Below are positions 21,996 through 31,865 of a stretch of 64,000 bases of DNA, in pieces. Source of the stretch: Okapia johnstoni (Eukaryota > Chordata > Mammalia > Artiodactyla > Giraffidae). The DNA is taken from NCBI GenBank assembly GCA_024291935.2, contig JAGTYA010000026.1, forward strand, positions 1,661,501-1,725,500, read 5' to 3'. Within the stretch, counting starts at the first letter, position 1, and each line of letters begins with the position of its first letter. Made by a program: the position numbers and the translations under genes. The notes under the pieces are model-generated. The model was not told the DNA's origin. It searched no databases and was given only the letters and a program-made list of their open reading frames with translations.

Positions 21996-24669
21996 TACCA
22001 GTGTCTGACGGGAGTGCGGGTCATCAGTCACAAGGATTCACTGGACAGGGCTCCACTGTTGCTGACTGGAGCCCGTACGCTGCTCAGCTCTCTTTAGCCC
22101 TTGCCTGCTCTCTTTTCTGTCCTGGGACCCCTCCCAGCACCCACCCACGTTGGTTGTCACAGCTCCTTGGCTCCTCCGGGCCGTGACAGTTTCGCTGACC
22201 TTGGCAGTGTGGAGGGCAGGGGTTCAGGAGGACACCCCTCTTCTGGGGTTTGCCTGGTGTTTGTGTGGCAATCAGACCAGGGCTGTGGGTTTGGTCAGGA
22301 AGACGCAGGGGTGAAGCACCCGTTGCATCCCATTGACACGGCCCTTGACATGGCTCACCCTGGGGGCGCTGCCCACACCCGCCTGGCTGAGGGGCTCTTG
22401 TCAGAGCCAGAGGGGGACCAGAAGGAGGTTCTCCCCCCGACAGGGGAGGACCCACGCACGCTCCTTGGGGTTCTTCAGCACAGGCACCTCTCTCCTCTCC
22501 CTCTGGTGTATTCATCCTCCCTCTGGCCCAGCGCAGATCGTGGGTGTTTGCTTAACATCGTGGGTTGTCATCAATCTGTTATTCATTCTGTTGCTCAAAG
22601 CATCCCAGCCGTGGCCACGGGGAGCTCGGTCAGTCGGCTCCCCTGACAAAACAGCTTTCTATTAACCGAGTAATTATTAGATGTGGTCAGGAAGAGGGAG
22701 AAACAAGGAGGTCACTGGCCGGCAAAGGCCGTTACACAGACACATGTGGCTGCACACATATGCACATGCAGACATGTGCACGCACATTCCCTGTGGACAC
22801 AGAGACAGGAGCGGCTCAGGCAGCTCGTGGCGGGACCCTTGGCACAGGGTCTGTGCAGGGTGGGGGTCTGTCCCCCGGCCCAGTGCCTGTGACAGAAACT
22901 GCTGCTTTAGGCGCCCTGCTGGCTCCCACGAGCCCACGCTGCCCTCGGGAGGAGTGGCTGCCCTGGGGGCCAGAGGGGACAGCTGAGTGGCTGAGGGTCA
23001 GGGAGCCGGGTGAGGCCAGCACTTCCCCTCCAGATGTCATTTCCTGTCTCAGACCAGCTGTTGGAGCCAGAGGGTGTAGAAACGGGCTTCCTGGGGCAGG
23101 TGTGGATGGCACACCACGTGGGCCAGGCTCCCTACCCAGGGAGTGGGCACAGGGCAAGGGCACCTCAATCAGGGGCCTGGACTTGAGGGGGTCTGAGCCA
23201 GGCTCAGTCCCCACCAGCCCAGTCACCAGGGAAGCCTCGTTTCCTGCCCACAGAGGGGCCAGGGGCTGATGTGGACAAACAGTCAGGTCACCTGTGCCAA
23301 GTGCCTGGCGCAGGGTTGGCACTCGGCAGGAGCAGGTGAAGGAGCCAGGTCTGACCTTTGGTAAAAGGTCAGAACAGCTTCTTCCAATCAGAGGCAGACA
23401 GTTCCAGAAGTGAGGCCAGCACGGTGGTGACTAGCTTGTCTCTGCAGGAGGGCAGGTCCAGGCGGCCAGCCCCCAGCCCACGGCCCTGCCTTCCACCCTG
23501 ATCCAGGACTTCCACTCCCGCTGGCCCCTTGGGCTGCAGCTCGGCTTCACCAGATCGAAGCACAGGCTGGGATGTCGGGGACCCCTCCTGCCCTGCGGAC
23601 ACAGGGCAGGGTTCCTGGCACCAAGGGGCAGCTGGGGGCGCTGGGGTGGCTGAGGGGTCCTGGCTGCCCCTGCTCTGAACAGGGAGAAGAAGGAGGTGGT
23701 GGAGCTGCCAGCTAGCACAGGCCGCACTCTGCTGGTTTCTAGAAGGCCAAGGCGTCACCCAGACATGGTGACAGCTGTCTGGGGCACCTGTCCTCCCCAG
23801 CTGAGGCCCCCGAGTGCCCTGAGGACCCACATGATGAGAGGTAGAAGAGGGGTGATTCCAGTACCAGAGGGGAGCTGTGCCAGGCAGCCCGCTCCGGTCA
23901 GCCCTGGAGGACCGCTGCGGGAGACCCCGCTGTTCCAGCCAGCCCAGAAGGGACCCAGACTGGGGGCTCACCATGCGTCCCCCCAGGCCGCGCTGGGTCC
24001 AGCCGCCCACGTGCGCAGCCCCAGGTTCGCGTCAGGAGGTTTAATCACAGAATCGTGTTCTGACAGAGCCTCAACGTGGGTGCAGAGAGGGGCCCAGCCC
24101 CCTGCCCCAGCCCCCTCCCCCCGGAACACTCCGCTCTAAATTACTCATCTGTGCCGCTGAGGCATCGAAAATCAAGTGGCTTTTTGGAAAATTTTGATGT
24201 CACAGTACATTTCGAAAGGTGTTTCGTAAGACAGTGTTTCGACAGAGAAGTTCACATACAGCCTCTCTCCCAAAGTCCTCCAGGACAACAGCCCCAGGCA
24301 GGACTCACGGGGGGTCCAGCCTCTGCTTGCACCCTCCCAGGACAGGAAGCTCACCCCCACCCAGGCGCCCTCTCTCGCTCACCCACTTCCTGCCAGGGTC
24401 CTCCACGGTACTGCTGGGAGCAGGGGTGCACCCTTCAGGGAGGCCTCATTTACTGACTAGTGTCCTGGGGGCTTGGGCCAGGGGAGGGCCAGCAGAGGGG
24501 CAGAAGCTGGCCTTGCCGCCCACCTCCCCTTCCTCTCTGCCCTTTTTCTGGGGCACCCAGAGGCTCAGTTCCTGGGCATGCTGACAAACAGACAGATGGG
24601 TGACCAACCTACCCCATCTCCTCGGCGGGCAACTGCGGTCTGAGGCCCCCACCCAGCTGGAAACCAAAC
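21996..24669. other. upstream flank of TSPAN32, no confirmed exon
   Basis: GC-rich, with few recognisable repeats. An alternating CA/TG patch lies at 22738-22800. The minus strand is open for 213 codons at 23369-24010 (see findings). Neither ASCL2 nor C11orf21, the upstream neighbours in human, could be recognised with confidence. Confidence 0.4.
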
Positions 24670-24745
24670 CCACAGTGGGGAGGGCGGGGAGGGGAGGGGA
24701 GGCCGGGGAGGGGCGTGGAGAGCAGAGGAGAGCAGAGGAGCCTCC
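24670..24745 (+). promoter_or_regulatory. TSPAN32: probable TSPAN32 core promoter / 5' UTR
   Basis: There is no TATA box. A G-rich block at 24677-24718 (repeats of 'gggaggggagggg' type and 'ggggaggggcgtgg') could bind Sp1/KLF factors. A perfect 10-bp direct repeat AGCAGAGGAG lies at 24721-24740, just before the start codon. The transcription start is not visible from sequence alone; the call is based on position. Confidence 0.35.
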
Positions 24746-24811
24746 ATGGAGCCTTGCAGTCGAGTCAGGGTGGCCAAATGCCAGATGCTGGCCACCAGCC
24801 TCTTTGTTCTG
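24746..24811 (+). CDS. TSPAN32: TSPAN32 exon 1 (residues 1-22)
   Basis: Starts at ATG 24746 with G at +4. It encodes the short cytoplasmic N-terminus 'SRVRVAKCQM', which is almost invariant in TSPAN32, and the start of membrane segment 1. The exon ends after CTG at 24811 with donor GTAACA, in phase 0. The weaker GTAACA donor was chosen because joining to exon 2 here gives an ungapped match to the family. Reading through would insert an arginine-rich stretch (GRLGRRRRG) into the first membrane helix, which is not credible. Cys12 next to the membrane is a likely palmitoylation site, by analogy with other tetraspanins. Confidence 0.9.
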
Positions 24812-25199
24812 GTAACAGGCAGGCTGGGCAGGAGGCGGCGGGGGTGGGGTGCGCTGTGCTCCTGGGTCTCCAGAATGGTGGGTGCTCCCCCTAACACACA
24901 CACTCACCTTGCTGCCCCCGTGGACGTGCACCTGTGGTCCTGGGGGCAAAGTCTCGGCGCCAAAAGGTGCCCCGCAAGCAGTGTCCGTCCTCCTGCCAGG
25001 CGGCAAGGGGCCTGCTAAAGGCCTGAGGGCCTTGGGTGGCTGGTGAACTGGGGTTGGAGAGGGGTCCCCCAGGGGAGTGGGGTGGGGGCTGGCCTCCTGC
25101 CGTTGGAGATGCTCTCACGGGAGGGGCCGAGCTGAGAGGGCTGGGGGGTCCACAAACGGAACCGTCGGAGGTTCTGGGCCCTTGGAGGCGCTGGACAGT
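24812..25199 (+). other. TSPAN32 intron 1, 5' part
   Basis: GC-rich intronic DNA before the GT-rich minisatellite. No exon or repeat recognised. Confidence 0.5.
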
Positions 25200-26040
25200 G
25201 AGTGTGTGTGTTGGCAAGGGGGGAATGTGAATGTGAGTGTGTGTGGTAGGTGTCTGTGTGTGTCATGAGGGTCTGTGTGTTTGTGGTGGGGTTTCTGTGT
25301 GTGATGGGGTGTCTGTGTGTGTGTGGTAGGGTGTCTGTGTGTGGTGGGGTGTCTGTGTGTGTCTGATGGGGTGTGGTGTGTGTGTGTGTGGGGGGGGGTG
25401 GTGTGTGTGTGGTGGGGTGTCTGTGTGTGTGTGGTGGGGTGTCTGTGTGTGTGATGGGGTGTGTGTGTGTGTGGTGGGGTGTCTGTCTGTGGTGGGGTGT
25501 CTGTGTGTGGTGGGGGTGTGTGTGTGTGTGGTGGGGTGTCTGTGTATGGTGGGGTGTCTGTGTGTGTGTGTGATGGGGTGTGTCTGTGTGTGGTGGGGTG
25601 TCTGTGTGTGTGTGTGGTGGGGTGTCTGTGTGTGGTGGTGGGGTGTCTGTGTGTGTGTGTGATGGGGGTGTCTGTGTGTGTGGGGTGGGTGTGTGTGTGT
25701 GATGGGGTGTCTGTGTGTGTGGTGTGATGGGGTGTCTGTGTGTGATGGGGTGTGTGTGTGTGTGGTGGGTGGGGTGTGTGTGTGTGTGTGGGGTTGTTGT
25801 GTGTGTGTGTGTGGTAGGGGTGTCTGTGTGTGATGGGGTGTCTGTGTGTGTGTGATGGGGTGTGTCTGTGTGTGTGGTGGGGTGTCTGTGTGTGTGTGTG
25901 ATGGGGTGTCTGTGTGTGGTGGGGTGTCTGTGTGTGTGTGGTGGGGTGTCTGTGTGTGATGGGGTGTCTGTGTGTGTGGTGGGGTGTCTGTGTGTGGTGG
26001 GGTGTCTCTGCGTGGCATGTCTGTGTGTGAGAGTGTGGCA
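25200..26040 (+). repeat. GT-rich minisatellite in TSPAN32 intron 1
   Basis: About 840 bp built from variants of a roughly 20-26 bp unit such as 'tgtgtgtggtggggtgtctg', with alternating GTGTGT runs and GGGG interruptions; some units have 'gatgggg'. Purine-pyrimidine alternation can favour Z-DNA, and the frequent GGGG blocks on this strand could support G-quadruplexes. Because the units often keep reading frame, long artificial open frames appear: His-Thr-Pro-rich on the minus strand and Cys-Val-Gly-rich on the plus strand. They are not genes. Confidence 0.95.
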
Positions 26041-26197
26041 GTGGGTGTCTGCAGCAAAGTCCCCCCTGAGGCCACCCCCAGAACACCTGGAAGCCCTGCA
26101 GCGGAACCTGTGTCTCGTGAGACGGGGATGTGGAGACGGCTGGTGGGACGGTCAGTGCTCAGCCCTGCACCCACCAGCTGGACTTGTCCGCCCACAG

Positions 26198-26312
26198 TTT
26201 CTGGGCTCCGCCATGGCCGCCACGGCCGCGCTCAGCTACTTTGGGCCCCACTTTGCTGTCATTGGCCCCGTGTCCGCAGACAGGACCGCCTATGAGGCCT
26301 TGCACCACTGGG
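26198..26312 (+). CDS. TSPAN32: TSPAN32 exon 2 (residues 23-60, phase 1 end)
   Basis: Acceptor 'ccgcccacag', donor GTGAGT. It completes membrane segment 1 ('FLGSAMAATAALSYFG') and encodes the small extracellular loop to 'YEALHHW'. It is 115 nt, so one base (G312) is carried to exon 3 to make the Val61 codon. The signature 'YFGPHFAVI' matches the conserved first loop of the family. Confidence 0.95.
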
Positions 26313-27006
26313 GTGAGTGACGTTGTGGGCGGCCACTGCTGGGGAGGGGTCTTCAGGAGCAAAGGTGGCTGGGGAGGAGCCCTGGGCTGGGGTGAGGACC
26401 CCTGAGCGAAGCTGGGCTGGGGCAGGCAGCGGGGTCAGAGGCAGCAGGGGCCACCCTGCAGTCCCAGCTCCCCTGGGCAGAGCCTGGGGCCTGCCTGGAT
26501 CTTCCCTGGGCCCCTGGGGTAGCGTGAGTATGTTGGGTGGCATCCAGGCCCTGTCCTCCACGTCCAGGAAGGGGTGCTCACCCATGATGAGGCCTTAAGC
26601 AGCTCCCAGAGATGGCATCCTGTCCCCTCAACCCACCCCTGGGGGTCTTGGCCTCAGGAGAGACCACCAGAGGCTGAGGAGGGCAGATATGGTGAAAACG
26701 GAGGCCCCAGGCCTCCTGTTTTATCTCAAGCCCTAAACCCCAGACCCCCTGGAGCAGGAAGCCTGCAGGGCCTGGACTGATAAGATTACCAGCCTGTCAG
26801 TTGGGCCTGGGGGCAGGGACAGGCTTCTGATGGCCCCTGGGGGCGGGGAAAGGGAGCAGCGAGGGAGGGGCAGTGTGTGGGGGGCACAGCCTTGCTGAGA
26901 AGACGAGGTCCATTCAGGGCCCCCGGAAGCCCAGCACCCCCGAATCCACTCTTGCACACACGGGACCCCTGCCCTGGGCACCCTGACCCCCTCTTTCTGC
27001 CCCCAG
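26313..27006 (+). other. TSPAN32 intron 2
   Basis: 694 bp of GC-rich sequence between exon 2 and exon 3. No repeat or additional exon seen. Confidence 0.7.
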
Positions 27007-27104
27007 TCTTCTCCGCTGGAATCACCCTGGCTGCGCTCCTGACCCTGGGGGCCGTGCTGAGCGCTGCAGCCACTGTGAGAGGGGCCGGGGGCCTTATGGC
27101 TGGG
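27007..27104 (+). CDS. TSPAN32: TSPAN32 exon 3 (residues 61-93)
   Basis: Acceptor 'ttctgcccccag', donor GTGAGT. Encodes membrane segment 2 ('FSAGITLAALLTLGAVLSAA') and the short cytoplasmic link 'TVRGAGGLMAG' leading into segment 3. 98 nt plus the carried base restores phase 0. 'LLTLGAVLSAAATVR' is nearly identical in human TSPAN32, which makes this one of the surest exons. Confidence 0.97.
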
Positions 27105-27207
27105 GTGAGTTCTCCGAGTCCCCAGTTTCCCCACACATGGCCTGGCAGGGCTGTGGGCCGAGGAAGCCCGCCTTGCCCCTGTGTCCCTAAGAACAGTAAA
27201 GCCCAAA

Positions 27208-27356
27208 GGGTGTGGGACAGCCAAGACCCCTCCACCCGGGAGTCAGGATCCCCCCACCCGGGAGTCAGAACCCCTCAATCAGGGACGGTCGGGACCCCCT
27301 CCACCCAGGAGGGTCGGGACCTTTTACCCAGGACAGCCAGGACCCCTCCACCTGGG
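27208..27356 (+). repeat. degenerate ~25-bp minisatellite in intron 3
   Basis: About six imperfect copies of a unit like 'ggacccctccacccgggagt', with variants 'agtcaggatccccccacccg' and 'ggtcgggaccttttacccag'. Located 100 bp after exon 3, close enough to be part of the splice neighbourhood. No coding role seen. Confidence 0.7.
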
Positions 27357-28141
27357 CAGCCTTTCCCCAAGGGTGATATGATGGGCGTTCTACCTCACCC
27401 CCATCATCCACGGGGGCTTTGAAAGGCAGAGTCGGCCCTCCCAGCCTTGGGTGCTGTTCAGAGGACCAGGACGGTCTGGTTCTGTGACACTGGAGGCTCT
27501 GGGAACACAATTTGGATGAATTCCACCCTTTAGGATGAGGCCAGGCCCGATGGGTCTCCTATAGGTCAGGACTGGGCCGTGGCTCCGAGACCCCAGGCTC
27601 CTCCTGAGCGGCACGCCCTTCGTGGCAGCCGCCAGTGGTGGGGCTCCCTCCCCCCGCCCCATCCCGCCCCCACAGGGGGGGGGCCTTTGCTGCCCCCATA
27701 CCTGCTGCTCCAAGTGGCCTGTCCTGCTGCACCTGCCAGCCCGGCCTCCCCAAGGACTGCGTCCCCGCTGTGGGCTCAAGTCCCCACCGCTCTCCTGAAC
27801 CAGGGCCTCAGCTCCTGGCTGGTGCCCCGTGCTGTCACCTGCACCCCCAGTCCCTCTCAGGCTCCCCGAGACGCCAAGTGTAGCCTCCCTGGGACTCCGC
27901 GGGTCCCTGCGGTGCCCACTTTCCTGCTTCCAGCCCTCTGCGCCTGCAGACCCCACCCCTGACCCTGGGAGCGGTTCATGGGGTGGCCCCCCGGGAGCTC
28001 CTGCTGGGGGCCATGTTTGCCCAGGTGGACTCTGAGGCTGACAACCTTGGGCTCCCTGGCAGCCTTCTGGGTCCCCACGGCTGGCAGGGTTCGCGGCCAG
28101 CGGTGTCAGCAAACGTGTTGAATGACTCCTGGGTTACAGAC

Positions 28142-28350
28142 ATCTCCAAGGCCAGGTAGCTCAGCAGGTAAAGAATCTGCCTGCAGTGCAAGAGACCCAG
28201 GTTCTATCTCTGGGTTGGGAAGATCCCCTAGAGAAGGACATAGCAACCCACTCCAGTATTTTTGCCTGGAAAATCCCATGGACAGAGGAGCCTGGTGGGC
28301 TGCAGTCCATGGGGTTGCAAAGAGTCAGGCACGACTGGGCGACCCACCAA
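28142..28350 (+). mobile_element. Bov-tA/Bov-A SINE, sense, intron 3
   Basis: 'gtagctcagcaggtaaagaa' to 'gcacgactgggcgaccc'. Complete element in the orientation of the gene. Confidence 0.95.
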
Positions 28351-28589
28351 GGCCAGGGGCAGAGTCACCTCCTAGAGCCGGGCCCTGGGCCCCGGTGTGC
28401 CTGACCAGTAGAGGCCCATCTGGCAGCTGGGTCCCAACTAGGACCCCACAGGAGCGTGGGCAGTGCCACCAGCCGGGCCTGTGTGGTCCAGCTGGGCAGG
28501 GGAGGGAGGGAGGCCCCAGGAGCATCCGACCAGGCAAGTGGACTGTCCCCCCCGGAGGGAGCCCTAAGGCCTGGGGCTGCCACAGGGGC

Positions 28590-29110
28590 TCACGGCTGGA
28601 GGTCAAGGCTGCGGGCAGCGGGGCCAGACCCGGAGGGGAGAGGCCGGCGGCCGGCCGGCAGCGTCCGCCGCCAGGGGGCGCCATGGTGCTGGGCGCAAAT
28701 CCGCGGCCGGAGGCCGCTCCTGTTGCTGGGTCCCGGGCCGGGCCCGGGGCCTTCCCCGGCTCCCCCGCCCCCGCGCTCTGCGCCCTGCTCTGGGGTAAAT
28801 GGGGGATGCGCCAGGGGCTCGGCTCTGCTTCCCTGCCCGGGACGCGGTGGGGCCCCACGACCGGCCTGCTGCTGCACCCCAGCCTCCCGTGGGCCCCCAG
28901 CCGGGACGGGAGCCCGGCCCTGCCCCCGGGGGTGAGGGGGAGCGGGCGGCTGGGGGGCCCTGCCCCGCGCGCGCCCGCTGAGCGGGGGCCGTATGTGCAC
29001 CCCCGGAGCGCGGGGTTGTGTTGTGTCTGGCATCTGTGCGTGCGTCTGCAGCGGGCGAGCCCCCGGGAGAGGGCTGGGAGAGGGCGATCTCCCCGTCCTG
29101 CCCCCCTTCC
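28590..29110. promoter_or_regulatory. CpG-rich segment in TSPAN32 intron 3
   Basis: About 500 bp with very high GC and clustered CpG, e.g. 'gaggccggcggccggccggc', 'aatccgcggccggaggccgc' and 'gcgcgcgcccgctgagcggg'. It is far denser in CpG than the surrounding intron, so it looks like an intragenic CpG island. It could be an alternative promoter or enhancer, or an imprinting-type element. No conserved first exon is evident, and the open frames on both strands follow from the high GC. Confidence 0.6.
28668..28682 (+). promoter_or_regulatory. candidate CTCF site
   Basis: CCGCCAGGGGGCGCC is almost a perfect match to the core CTCF consensus (CCACCAGGGGGCGC type), with G for A at one variable position. 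It contains CpGs at both ends, so binding could be methylation-sensitive. It lies inside the intronic CpG-rich segment. Confidence 0.6.
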
Positions 29111-29465
29111 TGCCCCCACCCCCTCCCAAACCAGCCGCACACACAGGAAGTGAGCGGCTGAGAGCAGGGCTGGCAGCAGCGCCAAGGAAGCCATTCGGAT
29201 CTGTTCATGTTGTTGTTCAGAACCAGGAGAGAGAAGGCGGCGGGCGCACAGGCGGCCCCGGAGCCAGGCCCATGTGCCACCCAGGACCCTCCGTGCAAGG
29301 CGGACGGGCGGGCGGGTGGGCCGCAGTGATGCCCCCTCTTCCGAGGAATGGAACAGTTCCTGGAAAATGCTAGTCCCTTGAGCTGGCTCCCGGCCTCCAG
29401 CCTGGGAGGCAGTGCTGGGCAATGGCTTCCAGATGGGGAAGGAGGCCCTTGGCCAGCCTGGGGCG

Positions 29466-30352
29466 TGGGGAGGTGGAGTAGAAGAGGGAGGAGAGGGAGG
29501 AGGGAGAGGAGGAGGGGGAGGGAGAGGAGGAGAGGGAGGAGGGAGTGAAGAAGAGAGGGAGGAGGAAGAGGAAAAGGAGGAGGAGGGGGAGGGAGAGGAG
29601 GAGAGGGAGGAGGGAGAGGAGGAGAGGGAGGAGGGAGTGAAGAAGAGAGGGAGGAGGAAGAGGAAAAGGAGGAGGAGGGGGAGGGAGAGGAGGAGAGGGA
29701 GGAGGGAGTGAAGAAGAGAGGGAGGAGGAAGAGGAAAAGGAGGAGGAGGGGGAGGGGAGGGGGGAGAGGGGGAGGGGGAGGGAGAGGAGGAGGGGGAGGG
29801 AGGAGGAGGGGGAGAGGGGGAGGGAGAGGAGGAGGGGGAGGGAGGAGGGGGGGAGAGGGGGAGGGAGAGGAGGAGGGGGAGGGAGGAGGAGGGGAGAGGG
29901 GGAGGGGAGAGGGGGGAGACGGGGAGGGGGAGGGGGGAGAGGGGGAGGGGGAGGGGAGAGGGGGAAGGGAAGGGGAGGGGGAAGGGAAGGGGGGGGGAGG
30001 GGGAGAGGGGGAGGGGAGGGGGGGAGAGGGGGAGGAGGAGGGGGAGGGGAGGGGGAGAGAGGGGGAGGAGGGGGGGAGGGGAGGGGAGAGGGGGAGAGGG
30101 GGGAGGGGAGAGGCAGGGGGGGAGGGGAGGGGAGGGATGGGGGAGGGGGGGAGGGGAGGGGGAGAGGGGGAGGGGGAGGGGGAGAGGGGGAGGGGGAGGG
30201 ATGGAGGGGGGGGGAGGGGGAGGGGGAGAGGAGTAGAGGGAGAAATAGAGGAGGAGAGGGAGGAGGGAGAGAAGAAGAGAGGGAGGAGGAAGAAGAGGGG
30301 AGGGAGGAGGGAGAGGAGGAGGGGGAGGAGGGAGAGGGAGGAAGAGGCATCC
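29466..30352 (+). repeat. ~890-bp polypurine (GGA)n tract in TSPAN32 intron 3
   Basis: Almost pure A/G on the + strand. The left third shows a higher-order unit marked by 'gtgaagaagagaggga' at 29545, 29637 and 29708 (spacings 92 and 71), the longer spacing being explained by an extra 21-bp GA-rich block. The rest is GGGGA/GGA-type repeats with long G runs. Such tracts can form triplex (H-DNA) and G-quadruplex structures. Long Pro/Ser/Leu-rich (minus) and Gly/Glu/Arg-rich (plus) open frames are artefacts of composition. Confidence 0.97.
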
Positions 30353-31202
30353 CAGAGCCATCTGGAGATTGAGGCCTGGTGGACCCCTGGGCAGGCAAGA
30401 GGAAACGTGGGGTGAAAGCTGGTGGGCCTCCCGCCCCTGAGGGGAGCTGGAGGTCCCTGTACCTACATGGAGTCTGGGACCCAGTGGGCTGGCCCCCTGT
30501 CTCCTGGACCCTGGTGGACGCACCCCCCGCCCAAGTGTGCAACAGAAGAAACAGTCTTCATCCCATTGCAGCCCGGGCAGTGCACCTGGGTGTCCCTCCA
30601 TGCTGGCCATGGACTCTCTGGAGTCACCTCAGTAAGGCCCCTGGGTTGGGAGAGCCTGGCCACACCGGCCCCAGGCGGCAGACAGTCCCGCTCCCGGGAG
30701 GGAGTGATACCGGACTCTGGAGCCCTGGGCCAGGTGGTCAGCAGGCGGACTGACCATCCAGAGCTCCCAGAGGAGGCTCAGCCCGAGGCCTGAATGGGAG
30801 CATCCCCAGCACAAAGTGACCAGTCAGACTACGGTGGAGGGACTTCCCAGGGCAGCACAGGGGCCCGGGCAGCCTGGGGTGATCCTCTGAAACGGAGCTT
30901 TGGGGACGTGTGTGTATTTTCGGGGGAGGGGACAAATATTCATCAGCTTCAGAACCGTCGTGAGAGAAAGGGCCCACCAGAGCCTGAGGTCCAGGGATTG
31001 GCAGGAGGTGGACGGGCCCGCTGGGTCCTGGAGAGCACGCCGGGTGGGAAGAGGAGCACCTCTGCTGGGAGTCACCCCACGTCAGGGTACCCACCTGGCC
31101 ATGCTGTTGGCTAGAACCCCAGTTCCTGAACCTCCGAGAGGCCTGTTTCAGAAAACCAAGCAAAACCAGCTGTCCCTTCTGGAAAAGATCCTTCCTATCC
31201 AA
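30353..31202 (+). other. TSPAN32 intron 3, 3' middle part
   Basis: Unique-looking GC-rich intronic sequence between the purine tract and a SINE. No additional exon recognised. Confidence 0.5.
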
Positions 31203-31412
31203 GCGATCCCCTGGTGGCTCAGTCGGTAAAGAACCCACCTGCAATGTGGGAGACCTGGGTTTGATCCCCGGGTCGGGAAGATCCCCTGGAGGAGGGCATG
31301 GCAACCCATTCCAGTATTCTTGCCTGGAGAATCTCAAAGACAGAGGAGCCTCCCGGGCTCCAGTCCATGGGGTCACAAAGAGTCGGACGTGACTGAGTGA
31401 CTAAGCACAGCA
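31203..31412 (+). mobile_element. Bov-tA/Bov-A SINE, sense, intron 3
   Basis: 'cctggtggctcagtcggtaa' to 'gtgactgagtgactaagcac'. Complete element. Confidence 0.95.
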
Positions 31413-31790
31413 CATCCAAGGGCAGCCAACATCACCGAGCTGCCACTCCTGGCCAGACTGCTTGAAAGGGGGCACTTGTTCTGAATCTGAATCTCAGGCT
31501 CAGGGAAGGCCCCACCCGGCCCTTCTGGAGTAGGTGCCTTTCCGGGGCGCAGGCGCAGAGGGCAGGGTTCTCCTTTATCCCGGGGCCTGACCGCCCGCCC
31601 TGGAGCAGGGGCTGAGACAGCCGTGGAGGCCCTGGGAAGCCAAAGCCAGCCGTGGGGGGCCTCCCGAGAAGGGCCTAAGGAGGCCTGGGAGCCAGGGTGC
31701 CCGCCGCCCCAGGTCTGCCCTTGGCAGGGGGAGCCGCCAGGCCGCGGTGGGGCCCGGACTCAGGGTGCCTCCCCTCCTGCCCTCTCCCAG
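31413..31790 (+). other. TSPAN32 intron 3, 3' end
   Basis: Unique GC-rich sequence leading to the exon 4 acceptor. The polypyrimidine tract 'cctcccctcctgccctctccc' lies just before AG 31789-31790. Confidence 0.6.
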
Positions 31791-31865
31791 GCCTTCCTGA
31801 GCTTCGCCCTGGTGTTCTGCGCCCTGGTGCAGGCGGCCTTCTGGAGGTTCCACAGCCCCACCCAG
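31791..31865 (+). CDS. TSPAN32: TSPAN32 exon 4 (residues 94-118)
   Basis: Acceptor 'ccctctcccag', donor GTGAGC, phase 0 on both sides, 75 nt. Encodes most of membrane segment 3 ('AFLSFALVFCALVQAAFW') and the first residues of the large extracellular loop ('RFHSPTQ'). 'FCA.VQ..FWR.HSPTQ' is conserved with human. Because the exon is a multiple of three, skipping it would keep frame but remove membrane segment 3. Confidence 0.96.

Noticed and set aside
25200..26040. Regular spacing of units as a CRISPR-like array
   Set aside because: Units are low-complexity GT variants without unique spacers, and this is a mammalian genome.
25115..26195. Long minus-strand frames encoding His-Thr-Pro repeats (up to 323 codons)
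   Set aside because: They are the translation of the GT-rich minisatellite in TSPAN32 intron 1. No start context, domain or conservation.
29708..30415. 235-codon plus-strand Gly/Glu/Arg-rich frame
   Set aside because: Pure GGA/GAG repeat translation, inside a TSPAN32 intron.
28325..30610. A 761-codon minus-strand frame rich in Pro, Ser and Leu
   Set aside because: It spans the polypurine tract and the CpG-rich block. A strand without A-rich stops stays open by composition alone.
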